The translations under genes were made by a program, and so were the position numbers. From Cyclospora cayetanensis (Eukaryota; Apicomplexa; Conoidasida; Eucoccidiorida; Eimeriidae), in assembly GCF_002999335.1 (NCBI RefSeq), contig NW_020312081.1, positions 293,334 through 357,333 on the forward strand: a stretch of 64,000 nt of DNA. Reading direction: 5' to 3'. Below the pieces are notes generated by a model. The model made no database searches, was not told where the DNA came from, and was given only the letters and a program-made list of their open reading frames with translations. Below, piece after piece: positions 12,553 to 24,160 of the stretch (the first letter of the stretch is position 1; every line of letters starts with the position of its first letter).

Positions 12553-15500
12553 ATGACGGAGGTTGCGTGTGAGATGACTCGGGAGGTGCTGGCACGCGTG
12601 TTGGGTGAGAAGCCAAAGCTATACTACAGGACTGCATCCCTGAACAGCGTGTTGTACATCCACCGAAAGGGCTTCAAAAATCTGGGAGGCCTAGAGGATT
12701 TCTGCGGACTTAAGGCCCTGTATGCGGATGGCAACGGTCAGAAAAAAAAGCTTTCGATTGATTTATTAGGGCTTAATGCTTGCTGTTGTTAGTGATAGTG
12801 CTTAGGGTTTAGGAATGGACGTTAAAGTTGATAAGGCACCCATTGTAGCGGCTTTTGCAGCATACATATACATGCAAATCGAAAAGAAAGAAGAAAGCAG
12901 CAGGCAGCGAGGCTGCAGCGGCAATAGCCACCACACCAGGAAAAATAGCAGGGGCAGATATAGTAAGGCACGTGGGCCGCAACAGAGATGCAAATCCAAA
13001 AGACGCATCAGCGCATGCTAGCCATCTCATACGATACAGTGGAAAGTGTACGGCTTACGATGTGCCGTGTGTTTAGCAATAACGAAAATTGAGGGCTTGG
13101 ATGGCTGCACGTCTCTGCGGACCCTGTGAGGGAAAACGGCGATAGGCATAAAGCGTAAACCCCAGCATGAGCCGCAAATCCTTAGATAAACCTCAAACCC
13201 GGAGAAGCCACAATTCCTCAACAATTGCATGACTATTAGACCCTTTAACCGCCTAAGAGCCTTCATCTATCGGCTTTCTGCAGTGTGCCACCAAAAAAGG
13301 TGAAATTGCCACGATGCCGGTGTCTCTTCTCTATCTGTATGTTGTAGATGACAGTCCACATGCCGCAGCTGCTCAAGCTGCCCGTATTTCGCCTTGCCAT
13401 TGCTGCTGTAGCTCTGTTCGCTCACTTCACTCTTTTTCTTCCTGTTCTGTATTTGTAGTTGCCTGAACGAGAACTGCATTCGGGAGATCTCCGGCCTTTG
13501 CTGCCTCAAAGACCTACGGGTGCTGAACCTTAGCAACAACTTCATCTCAGATATCTCAGGGCTCGGTCAGTTCCAAAGGCATTGTGAGACACTTTGGGGT
13601 ATTTTCTAGGATATGCTGCACCACCCACAACAGAGATAAGAGGGATAGCAGCACATGTATATAGAGTGAACGAGGGCGCCACACAATTATCAGGTCGTAC
13701 GAGACGAGTTCTGTGCGGTAACTGCTCTACCGCTGCAATGCCAGAGGGCTGTTGCCCCTTGCTGGAGACGCTGCATCTGGGTTTTAACCAGATAGAGGAC
13801 GAAGCGCTGACACCATTACTGGGATTTAAGGCCCTGGTCGTGCTGGATCTGAGCCACAACCATATATGCAAGGGAGAAAGCATCGAGCAACTGCAAAGCC
13901 TTCGGCAGTTAAAGGTCCTCTACCTGCATCGAAACCCTGTGGTACGCAAAGCTGAGTCCTAGAGAGAGGCTCAAGGTTGGTTTTTTCGGGGAGGTTGGAG
14001 CAAAAATATATCTGCTTACATGCGACTTGCCCCTACGGACAGATTCGTACTTTTATAAACATGGATACATTCAGGGAACGGCTCAGAGACAGCCGCACCT
14101 GTAGACGTATGTTCATGCATGTGGCATATCTAAGTACTTACACGGACAGGTGTATACACGTCTGCAAGGTAATGGCTGTGCCTCCTTCTCGCGTCCTCCG
14201 AATATTCAAAGGCCCTCTCTCCCTGTGGTGGGCTGGGATGGCAGTAATCGAGTGCCCCTCCCCAGTGTTTGTATGCTTCAGTGATGGCAGCCTTCATCAG
14301 CCTAAAGCTACCCTTCGTATTCTCTGCTCTTCACATCTGCTCTAAAACCTATCAAAAGCCGCCTTCGGCACTGAAACAGAGGGGGATGTAGGACAGATAT
14401 AGGAGGAGGCAAACGAAATTTCGGGGTTTCTGCTCCTTCCTCTTCCATCAAGCAAAAAAGAATTTCTTTGTTACTCTGGGGGAGCAGAAGGGAGCCCGAA
14501 ACTTGTGAACATTCGGAGTACGGCAGAAATTCACGTTGCTGTATTTCGCAGGTAAGCAGTTTCCGGCACTACAGGAAGAGGCTGATCTGTGGATTTCCTT
14601 CTCTCACTTTCCTAGATGATACTCCTGTGAAGTGGAGGGACAGAAGAACTGCTACAGCTTTCTTGAAGGGAGGTATCGAGGCAGAGAAGAAGGAGCTGGA
14701 GCTGATCAACAAAGAGAAGCGAGAGGAACGAACTAGACTGATCGATGGTCAGCAAAGAAAGGAGCAACGAGTCGACCAAAACAAATCGGGTTCATCTTGT
14801 ACATCAGTCTCTCAGCTATGCATTCTGGTGTTTCCGTATTCGCTGTGCCTCATTACTGCCCCTTAAATACTTCTGCCCTGCCCTCCTTTCCTTGTCCTGC
14901 TGTTGCGATATCACCCCTCGCTGCACCAGCTAGCCTGCCGGATTGTGTCTTCCCCATTGCATCTGCCCTCCTTCATATCCCGAACTGCTCTCCGGCCTAT
15001 TTGTTTGTGGCTCTCCCTGTTTTCTGTTTCTGCTGCCCATTTTCTCTTGATCCCTCCTTCGCCCTGTATATGTCATCTCATATCTGTCATTCCATGCTTC
15101 AGGGTTTAGGCGCGTGTGCGAAGAGGCTCGCAGGGCACAAGCCCAACCAACCAATAGGTATGTCACACCTCCACCACTATTTTGAGCAAATCCAGCACCA
15201 ACAGAGGTCACGATGGTGGCAGCGGCTGCAGAGCGCTTCTCTGCGAAGCAGCGTTCTGGCGAGGTGCACCTTCGCCAGCAGGGTGGCTTCTAGCGAGACT
15301 GCTGCTTTCCGATTTTTCAGCGATGGCGAGAGGAGCAGCAATAGCAGCCAACTGCAAGTCCCTCCGCTACAACTGCAAAGCGAGAGCACTTGGTGCAGCA
15401 CCGACCGCTCCCTGAGTGGTTGCAGCAGCGACAGAAGTATGGACACCCCCGGTGCACAGGCAGCAAACACAGCAGCCAACGGAGCAGCATCGCCAAGTCA

Positions 15501-16041
15501 GCAAACAGCCCCCGCAGCAGCAGGTGTAACAGAAGCAGCAGCAGGTGAGACGCTGACACAGCACAGCGTGCAACGAGCCGGAGTAGCACCCGATACACCA
15601 GGGAAAACCGAAGCGGCCACAGCAACTCCGTGCCAGTCAGCAGCCAATGTTTCAACAGGAAACGCAGGAGGACAGGAAGACAGGGCAAAAATGGCAGCAG
15701 AGCCAGCAGCAGCAGTCCTTCCAAACGAAGCAGCATTACCAGATGCAGGAAGAAGCGATGCACCAGGAATAGGGGAGGAAACAAGCACTTTGGCAGATAA
15801 GACTACGGCAGTCGAGGAGGCAGCCACACCACAGGAGACAATGACATACACAGCGATAACGGAAGCCGCAGCAACAACAGATGAACCGCCAGATAGAGCA
15901 CTCCGGGGAAACACAAGATCAGATGTACCGTCAGAAACTATAGACCCGCGTTCAGCAGCCAGCTGCGAAAGGGCATCTGACGCAACAGAAGCAGCGCATT
16001 CAGCAGAAGCAGAAAGTACTGCATCCCAAAAAGAATACTAG
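12553..16041 (+). CDS. DNAAF1: Dynein axonemal assembly factor 1 (LRRC50/ODA7 family)
   Basis: Seven exons agree in phase: 12553-12736, 13077-13125, 13459-13565, 13745-13941, 14552-14747, 15103-15157 and 15207-16041, giving about 540 residues. The N terminus (MTREVLARVL, then LYIHRKGFKNLGGLEDF, then GLKALYADGN) matches the LRRC50 start. It is followed by SDS22-type leucine-rich repeats (ITKIEGLDGCTSLRTL, CLNENCIREISGL, LRVLNLSNNFISDISGLE, LETLHLGFNQI) and the LRR cap (FRHYRKRLICGFPSLTFLDD, then a basic/acidic helix). The family helps preassemble outer and inner dynein arms in the cytoplasm of flagellated cells, which in coccidia means microgametes. The last exon adds about 280 residues of Ala/Thr/Glu-rich, low-complexity tail not typical of the core family. 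The small exon 2 (49 bp) completes one LRR and is easily missed. Identity is firm; the tail is less so. Confidence 0.9.
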
Positions 16042-16710
16042 AGCTGCAGCAAGCCCATAGGTGCAGCATCACGAGAAGATGGAGGGGCAGAAGCCACAGA
16101 AGCAGCACTGGGAAGCTCAAGCAGCTCAACAGCAGAGAGCAGCCACGGGGTACTGTGGCAACACTATGGCATCACCAGCAGCGACTAGGAGCAAGAACGC
16201 CGCTAAGGCGGTTGGTCCCTCGTTACAGCAGCATGGCCTCCTGAAATAGAAGGTGCAGAAGGCAGCAGCCATGTGTCTAGTTCAAACTCCTGCAGGAGCA
16301 CCTACTGTAGCCTCATCACAGCCACCCCTGTAGCAACTGGTCCGTCAGCGGCAAAATGTGAGGTGGCACTAGCACGCACAAAACTAGCGATTGTTGCTCC
16401 AGCAACAACTCATTTAGAAAGAACTAATGGGTATACAACTATCCCTTAAAAGCCTCGAAAACAGAAAAGCGAGGTTTCAGGGCGAAGGAAGACCTACACC
16501 CTAAAGAAGCAAGAGCAATCGACATCTGATTGGCGCTGCTGCTGCTGTTGCTGCCAAGTTATAGGTTGCTGCAAGCTGCGGCAACGCGGTCCGCAAGGCT
16601 GTTAGCACACACACAGAGCGCATACCCAAAGCCGTAAACTTTAAAGCGGCACCTGTGGAGAGGCTGTAGTAGCCTGGATAACACTAAAGGCATGGCAATA
16701 TCCAAGCAGA
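16042..16710. other. Convergent intergenic region with coding-like Ala/Ser frames
   Basis: Behind the DNAAF1 stop the plus strand continues with Ala/Ser/Thr/Glu-rich frames of similar style: about 16060-16188 (GAASREDGGAEATEAALG) and 16260-16440. They are interrupted by stops. They may be 3' untranslated sequence that arose from the same low-complexity tract, or alternative exons. The AP-4 epsilon stop lies at 16711 on the other strand. Confidence 0.4.
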
Positions 16711-17424
16711 TTACCTTTGAGATGCTGCTTTGATCCTAAAATGAACGGTAGCAGTAGGTGCATCCACGCTGAGGTGGATGTACACCGGACCCTCTTGAGC
16801 CGTGCCTGCTGCTACTGCCTCCTTGCCAATAACTTCTACCACCGCTGCCCCGACAGTTCGCTGCGCGCAATATGCCACGCCACCCACTCTGAGTGTGAGC
16901 TGCTCTCGAAAGCTTCATTGAGTGGCAGGAACGAGCAGCCTCCAGAAGCACAACTTGGCCTCTGTACTTAGACACAGCGGCTTTACAATGTGCAAGAAAG
17001 CATTAGGGAGCGACGAGCACTTGCTTTTGCGCTTACAGCAAAGGTGTTTGCAAATTCGCTGCACAGCACAGGCCGCTGCAATGTGGCGGCTGCCGCAGCC
17101 TCCCCAGGTACAGCAGCCCAGCCACTGCCCAGCTGCAGCAGAGCACACAACAGCAAGGAAACGCATGCAGCAGGAGCAGCACAAAGCACGGCTGCTCAGA
17201 GCGCTGCAAACCCAGTAGAGCAAAGGCAGCAAAATACATCATCCACAGCAGCGCGCGTCACCTGCTCCGTAGTGATGGCAAGAGGCTGCAGTGGCTGCCG
17301 CTGTAGCGGCTGCTGCTGCTGTAAACTAAGAGAAAGAACGTCTAAAACAATGTCATCAGCCCCGCTTTTGCTGCTGCTGCTGCTACCATTGCCACTGCTG
17401 CTGCTACTGCTGCTACCATTGCCA

Positions 17425-17456
<32 letters not shown>

Positions 17457-17791
17457 GCTGCTGCTGCTGTCAAGGTCCAACAGGTCAATAGTGGGCAGGG
17501 GTTGAGGGGGTGCTGGTGCTCCTGCAGTCGCTGCAGCAGCAGACGCTGCTGCAGGAGCTGAGATGCTGCCGAGCATCCCGCCATTTGGCATAGCTGCTGC
17601 AACGGCAGGCGCTGCTGCTGCGGCTGCTGCGGCTGCCGAGTCTCCTGAGAGTCCACCAAAGAGAGCAGCAGCCATCCGCTCCCGTTCTGTCAGCTCGCGC
17701 TGCTGTTGCTGCAGATGCTGCTGCTGGTACTGGGGTTGTGGAGGCAAGTCGATGGCGGAAACCGCTGCTACTGCTGCATGCGGCTGCCATG

Positions 17792-17822
<31 letters not shown>

Positions 17823-20800
17823 AGCAGCAGCAGCAGCAGCAGCAGCAGCATGCTCCGATCCATTCGTAGAGCCGACAAAGCCGAAAGGACCCCAACGTCG
17901 TGGACCTGAGCGCATGCAGAAAAGGCAGCCACATCTCTGATAGCGCGCAAAATCTTGGCGTGGGGTGCATGCCTCGCGTTGTGGCGATCGTTTCCAGCGA
18001 GATTTTTCTGAAATGCACACAACCTGCACGCACCCTGCACTTGGAGTCCAGTGCTAGAAGAGGCAGGAGCTGCAGCAGGCCTGGATTGCGGCTGCTGCGG
18101 TGCAGTAGGCAGTGCATAGGGAGTGAAGTTCAAGGCAGCCGTGTGAGCCTGAGCAACCAACCCCACGCACAAGCAAGCAAGCCGCAACAGTCAGCGCACA
18201 TCCGGATTCGCACCCTTCAAACCGAACGGCAGAGCTCAAACCAGGAGTTCGAAAAGGTGAACCGGATAGCCCAGCAGGTACAGCTCAGGAGACGGACTGG
18301 CTGGTGGTGCTGCGCAGCTCCTGCTGCGGAGTGAGGTGCTACGGCTGGTGCAGCCGCAGCAGCAACGGCAACGGCTGCTGCTTCTCGCTGACTCCGGGGA
18401 ATGTAAGCTGCAGCTCCTGCTGCAACGGCGGCTCTGGCATACGCCTGCACGCAACAGCAGAAATCCCCCAATACAGGCAGTCACACAAAATTGCAGCATA
18501 GCCAAATGGGAGAATCCATACCCAGGCACACGCACAATGCGGTAGCTTTTGCAGTAGCAGCCGCAGTGGTAAGTGCAGCAAATAGTGCAGCAGCAGCAGC
18601 AGTAGCAAGTGCAGCAAATATTGCAGCAGCAGCAGCAGTAGCAAGGGCAGCAAATATTATAGCAGCAGCAGCAGTAGCGGACCGCTCCCGTGTTCAAAAG
18701 AGCATCTGAAGGAATATCTTCGGTTGCTGCGTCGAACGGAAAAACCTCCCTGAAAACAAACCGATGCACATCGAATGCCGCAAGCTACTGAGGCTTCTGA
18801 TCGCAAGCCCTTTCTTTGGCAGTTTGTTGGTGTTGGCTGGAAGCGTGTTTGTGTGCTTGCGAAGCGCTCGTCTGGTTCGCAGCCTCGAGGATGTTCAACG
18901 AATACAACGAGATATCGTCGTGTCGAACCCGAGGAGTTTGGAAGGGAGCAACTGCAGTAGAAGGGCCCCCCTGAAGCATCTCTCTTGAACATCCGTTGTT
19001 GTTGCCAGACGCTTCTGCTGCTGCTGCAGCTGCTGCAGCACCATGCCGTCCACTGCAGCTCTCCCGTCTGCAGGTGCTGCTGCTGCGTGAAGCGCTGACA
19101 GCTTCACCAATGCCCAAATCAGCCAGCCTCGCGTTGCTTTGCTCTCATGCGTCCTGCAGAGACACGCAGCAAACGGCGTGCAAGTGCCGTGCTGCTGTCT
19201 GCTGCGCACAGAAGGCTGCGTGCATGCGCTTCGGGGGAGGCTACAGCTGGCAGCTAGCTCCAAACGCCAGGACGTAGAGCCGCTCACTCACCACTGCGCA
19301 GCCTTTCGAAGAAGCGCTAGCAAATCACGTTGCGAAAGATCTGGCAGCGAGCACAGGGAACCAAACTCGCCCAACACCCAGCTAGCCACCTGCGGCGACA
19401 CCCTCAAGCGTGAAAAAAGACAGCTGCTGCGACACAAAAAAGCTCTGATTCTTGAAGCGAACAGTCGAAACTTGAAGGCGCGCACACGGCCTGCACCGAG
19501 CAGAGTGAGTCCATCCTCGCGTTCATGCGCGGCTTCTTCTCTCTGAAACAGCCAGACGCTAAGCAGAGCTCTACCTGGATTAGGATGTCTGGAATCTGCT
19601 TTTTGCGTCTCAGCAGCAAGGCGAGGGCATTGACCACATACACCCTGAATTCGTAGTCTTGCTGAGGGGTCCCATCCGTTCCGTCTGCGACCAACTGCAG
19701 GAGAGACTGCGCTGCGTGCATCGCAGCGGCTGTGCTGCTGCAACTGCCGCTGCTGCCGGCAGTCGCTGCTGCTGCCGCTGCTCCAGGAGCACCTAAGCAG
19801 GCTCCCCCCCCTCCTACCTCCAGCAACGCGAGCACAGAGCTCACGAACCACTTCGGACTTGGCGAGAATCTGGAGCGACACGCGAAAAAAAAATTCACAC
19901 AAAGGAGCCTGACTAGCCTTACCCTTGGAGGCATGACACGCGCCGCCTCCAACATTTTTCCTGCGTGCAAAGGCGTGAGGCGTGCAGGCAGGGGACTGTT
20001 CGAGGGTGCGATCGCCATCGGTGGAGTGGAAAGCAAGGGGGGATAAGAAGGATGCATTCGGATGAGAGCTTCGCGACTCGCCTCTCCGCCAGCATAGCGA
20101 CTCGAGAGACCAGGCTCGCCCTTAGATGCGGGTCCGCTGCCGTGCGGAGATGTTGCAAAAGGCTTTCCACGACGAAGGCAACGTTGCTGGGGTTGGTAAT
20201 GACTGCAAGGAGGTTGAGCGTTTTGTGCTTCAGCGTATCATCGGCATCCTCGAGGCAGTCGATGATGGCGAGCTGGTGGCTGGCTGCATGCGTAGGGGCC
20301 ACTCCTGCCAACGCAGCGAGACCTGCAACTCCTACGTAGCGCAGGTTGTTGTTGTTACAAAGAAGAAACTTGGAGGTAGCCGCGGCAGCGGCAGCCAGCA
20401 GGCGCTGCTGCGGATACACCGCAGCAGCTGTACGTACACCGGAATACACAAGTGCGAACCCCACGTTCGCCGTGCAGTCTGCACGGCGCATCGCCTCCTC
20501 CAGCACCAAATACACCTCGGATGACAAGCGGGCATCTCCAGCCACGAGTTTCGCGAGGACTGACAAGATACTCATCTGAGAGCAAACTCCAAGACGGATG
20601 CCATGAAGACGCACATAGACGCGCGGCAAACAAGGCCCTGAACCACTACCCACCTCCATCAAAAGCCTTTGAGCTAAAGAATCAGTCTGCCAAGGCTTGC
20701 ATTCGGATCCCATCGTGTACTCTAGCGCCCTCACAACGACACGCCGAAACAGCTGCCTCGCCCGCACGACGTTCTCTAACAATCTGAAAGCAGCAAGAAC

Positions 20801-22592
20801 CCCCCCCTTCCCGTTTTAACACACATACCTGTATCCACGGAGCAGGAACTCTGTGGTATTCAAAATCCTTGGGTAGCTTCCTATCTAAGATTTGTTTGAG
20901 GATGCAGACGAGAGAGGCGACAAACTCGGTGCACTGGGCCCTGTGCGTTGTCGCGAGGCGTCGCAGCAGGTGTAGAGACACCCCCATGACCGATGGATCA
21001 CCGTCACAAAGAGCACGCCTTATTTTTCCCAGTAGATCTGGAATGATGTAGTCGTCTTCTTCAGCGCTTCCTGCCCCTTCAGGCTGTTGTGGCTGCTGCC
21101 GCTGAAACGGCTGGCTCGAGAGCTGCGGCTGAGATCGAGGGGAGAGGAACGGGGGAGGTGGTCGCAGAGTGATCACTCGATGCAGCACCATGACAGCCTT
21201 CCTTCGAATTGCACCGAGCGGGTGCTGCAGCAAATCCGTCGCTGCCGCAGCGACAGCAGGCAACATTTCAAGGGTGAGCAGACGCGAGACACATTGCAGC
21301 GCCGCCTGCGCGTACAGCACGTTAGGTGACCGCAAATCCTGACACCACACCCACATTACACCACCCACAAGACGAAGACACAACCCTGTGTTTCCCTGCA
21401 GACTCTTTCAGCAGACTACTCGTACGGTGAGCTCCAAGAAGCTTCTCTCAGAATGTCAGGAGAGCTAACAGAAAACTTGCAGGATAGACTCTCAAGCACG
21501 GCTCTAAACGAGGGACTGCAGGCATGCAGCGTTTGCCTTTTGAATTGTGTTGACAAGAAGCAGCATCAATTCGTGGTCTTGATGCAAGAATAAATTGCAC
21601 GCCAAATAGCCTGCAGCAGTATCCGGACCAAAACGCAACCCTCCCCAGCGATGAAGCGAAGCGAGAAAGGCGTCTTTTGCGGCGAGAAGACTCTGCCTTG
21701 ACAGGGCAGGCGCCTTGCCGCTGCTGCTGAGGGGCCTCTATGGCACCGCAATGCACACGCACTGCTTTCGCACAAAAGATGTTGCGGGGGGAAAGGGGAA
21801 GAATGGCGGGATACATGGCTGCGTAAGGGGGGTTTGGAAGGAGGGCTTGATTTTAAGCGTTTTATTATGCACCGATCCACTTGGCCCTTGCTTGCGGCTG
21901 GTTTGCGAGCTTGACTGCATGGATATGCGCGAAAGCGGCACTGTGGCCTAAGAGCTCGACGTACAAACTCCGAATGATATACTCTTGCATGCGCCGCTAC
22001 CACACAAACCCCGCAACACGCATACGCATACGCATACGCACACAGACACGCACGCGCATTCACCGAGGAGGATACGCCGCATGCGGCGTGCACTGCGAAG
22101 CCAGAACGAATCCTAAAGATGGAGAGGCAAAACTCAGGTCCGAATCCATATATGTATATTCAACAAGTGCAGGATGCAGCACCACTTTGAAAGGCAGCTC
22201 CGCAGAGGAGGGAGGAGTTGGGGTTCTCCTACTCACAGTGGAGACTTTGGGTTGACTCATTCGCTCTTTGAGGACGACGATTTCATTGGCAATAATTCTG
22301 TCTTCCTCCTGAAGTTTTTGCACATACGCATGTGCGCATTTGCGCCCCTGCGTTCCTATTCACGCTTCTACCCAATCACGCGCTAGAGCAAAGCCTCGCA
22401 AGTCTCCCGTCGTCAAAGAGCAACAAGAAGAGGTGCAGCCGTCAGAGCTCCCAGTCTGAGCTCCTGCCCTCATTCGCTCTAAATTTTCACAACAACTCAA
22501 CCTGTCGAGCGTACTTGCTTGGATCTGGCCTCTCCAATAAACTTGATGAGGTCAAAGAACTCCTTGCTCACGTGGGGGCTTGAGTTATGCAT
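16711..22592 (-). CDS. AP4E1: AP-4 complex subunit epsilon (large adaptin)
   Basis: Fifteen exons agree in phase: 22515-22592 (ATG), 22237-22308, 21873-21996, 21537-21610, 20829-21338, 20082-20575, 19575-19869, 19292-19389, 18929-19153, 18683-18749, 18298-18444, 18034-18148, 17262-17905, 17037-17132 and 16711-16899, giving about 1075 residues. Epsilon-specific hallmarks are SKEFFDLIKFIGEARSKQ, EEDRIIANEIVVLKERMSQP, MQEYIIRSLYVELLGHSAAF, the ARM/HEAT trunk (LPKDFEYHRVPAPWIQ; LAIIDCLEDADDTLKHKTL), WVLGEFG, VFPFDAATEDI and YIPRSQR. A long hinge follows with Ala and Ser runs and IDLLDLD, then a short ear-like C terminus. AP-4 sorts cargo at the trans-Golgi network and is clathrin-independent in other eukaryotes. 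Introns 4 and 6 have GC donors (AAAAG|GCAAAC and GAGAG|GCGAGT). The last two exons (ear) are the least certain. Confidence 0.92.
17365..17475. repeat. AP4E1: CTG/CAG and CCATTG tract (Ser/Gly/Asn run in AP-4 epsilon hinge)
   Basis: CTG triplets are interrupted twice by CCATTGCCA units. On the minus strand they encode a serine tract with Gly-Asn-Gly breaks just downstream of the IDLLDLD hinge motif. The tract lies in the disordered hinge, where length change should be tolerated. Confidence 0.85.
17795..17850. repeat. CTG/CAG inverted repeat, 28-bp arms, no spacer
   Basis: CTG triplets at 17795-17822 are followed directly by CAG triplets at 17823-17850 around a central CTAG. This is a perfect palindrome. 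It is inside AP-4 epsilon exon 13 and encodes an Ala run followed by a Ser run in a single frame. Confidence 0.9.
18565..18682. repeat. Imperfect CAG/GTAGCAAGTGCAGCAAATA repeats in AP-4 epsilon intron 10
   Basis: About four copies of a 30-36 bp unit built from AGCAGCAGC, AGTAGCAAGTGC and AGCAAATATT lie just after the exon 10 donor. This is non-coding tandem sequence. Confidence 0.7.
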
Positions 22593-24078
22593 TTTCGCAG
22601 GGGGTTGGCGTCTAGACAGCAGAGAACGGGATCCGAAAGGAAACGCCTGACTCCAACTCGCAGTAGCTCGTAGCTGATGCCGAAGCGGCAGCAGTTGCAG
22701 CCAGTGCTGCAGCTGCCGTCCAGCTTCCACTGCCTTGGCAGTTGGTGTTGCTGTTGAGACTTTTAGCGGTATTTCCCAGCGCCGCACTGTCACTCTGAGA
22801 GCACGAGACCTCTGGGATGTCGCCTTACGTGGGCCCTGGGGTGTACAGACACAATACGGCTTGGCGCCGCCGACACACAGGCGTAAGACCTCATGCAGAA
22901 GTGAGATGCAAACTCTTTGCCGGGGTTCTTTGCGTTTAAGAGCCTCCAGCCTCCAGGGAATTCCGACACAGGATGTTTCTGCGTTTCAGCCGTAGTTACC
23001 GCCGGAGCTGTGCGTGTTGTTGCTGTCGTCCCTTGTCTGGGTATAGCTTGCCGCTAGTGGAGCCGTTGCTGCCGCAGGAAGGAGCGAGCCGCTGCTGTTT
23101 GTGCAGCAGCCACTGCTGCCGGACGTCTAGACTGAGCTGTCTACGGCTTATGTGAGGCAGGAAGCTGTCTTTGATGCGCGCAATGCGTGGCATGCAGGAG
23201 CAGCAGCAGCTTCCTCGCTGCTTCCTGATGGGGCTGAGGCGACGACAGGAGCTCCAGCAGGGAGCCGCACACAAAATACATCTCTGTCATGAATCAAATT
23301 GTTCTTTTTCCCTTCACGATCTTATATCTCTACCCTAAACAGAGCAACAGCCGCTGTTGCCGTCCCTGAGATATCGGTGCAGGTCGCTGGTGTGGAAGCG
23401 GTAGCCGTTGTACGTGCCTTGGTTGCTGCCGTTGCGGTATAAACTATGAGTGTAGAGCCACCACGACGGCTTTTGCCGATGCTGCTGCTGCTGCTGCCGT
23501 TGTTGCTGCTCTTGATCGGCAGCAGCGTCGGCAACAACAGCAGCAGCAGCAGCACGAGCACCGGCATAGTTTTCACAGCCACTGCTCAGGTAGGCTCTTG
23601 CTCATCCTCAAAGCACTCTTCTCCCCGTCCCCTGTGTTCCCAAGCAGCTGTCCTCTCTACACGACTGCCGAGTTCAGGGATAGTTGCAGCAGCCGCTGCC
23701 GGAAGCCTCGCTTTCCGCATGTCGGGGGCTAAATCGAGCAGCATCGCGCTTCGGCGCTCGCGCGCTCACAGGCACCCCATTGCATGGTCTGCTCTCTGAT
23801 AGTCATGTGTATGCGGTAGTGGGTGTGCTCGTGAGCATTTTCGGTCGGTGCTTTCAGGTGTATGTGGAGGTGTGCGTGTATGGATATGTGTGTGTGCTTG
23901 TCTCCTATGGGTGCGTGTATATGCATGTGTGCATATGTAAATATGCATGTGTGCTTGTGTCCTCTGTTTTTCATATATATATATATATATATGCATGGGT
24001 GCATGTGTAAATATGTGTGTGTGCATATGTAAGTATGTGTGTGTGCATATGTACATGTTTGTGTGTGCATGTGCCCTG

Positions 24079-24109
<31 letters not shown>

Positions 24110-24160
24110 GCATGTGTGCATGTGTAAAAATATGTGTGTGCATGCGTTTTGGGCATATAG
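22593..24160. other. Upstream region of AP-4 epsilon and of the plus-strand gene at 24161; start not found
   Basis: This holds the AP-4 epsilon promoter side and probably the unresolved 5' exons of the plus-strand gene. CTG-rich frames occur on both strands (23322-23582 minus, 23446-23799 plus). The minus frame has a hydrophobic leucine run that could imitate a signal peptide but is only CAG repeat. From 23800 to 24150 the sequence is TG and TA microsatellite. Confidence 0.4.
23860..24150. repeat. TG/TATG and TA microsatellite cluster
   Basis: Alternating GTGTGCATATGTAAATATG units and two pure TA runs (about 23973-23992 and 24087-24109). It lies immediately upstream of the exon at 24161 and is most likely intronic. 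Confidence 0.85.

Noticed and set aside
14797..15206. Continuous reading of the 414-residue plus frame from 14797 as the start of a separate protein
   Set aside because: Only the part from 15207 fits the DNAAF1 chain by phase; the first 130 residues of that frame are intron sequence rich in pyrimidines.
23322..23799. Overlapping frames on both strands, one with a signal-peptide-like Leu run
   Set aside because: The hydrophobic run is a CTG tract read in one frame; there is no other support, and the two strands cannot be distinguished.
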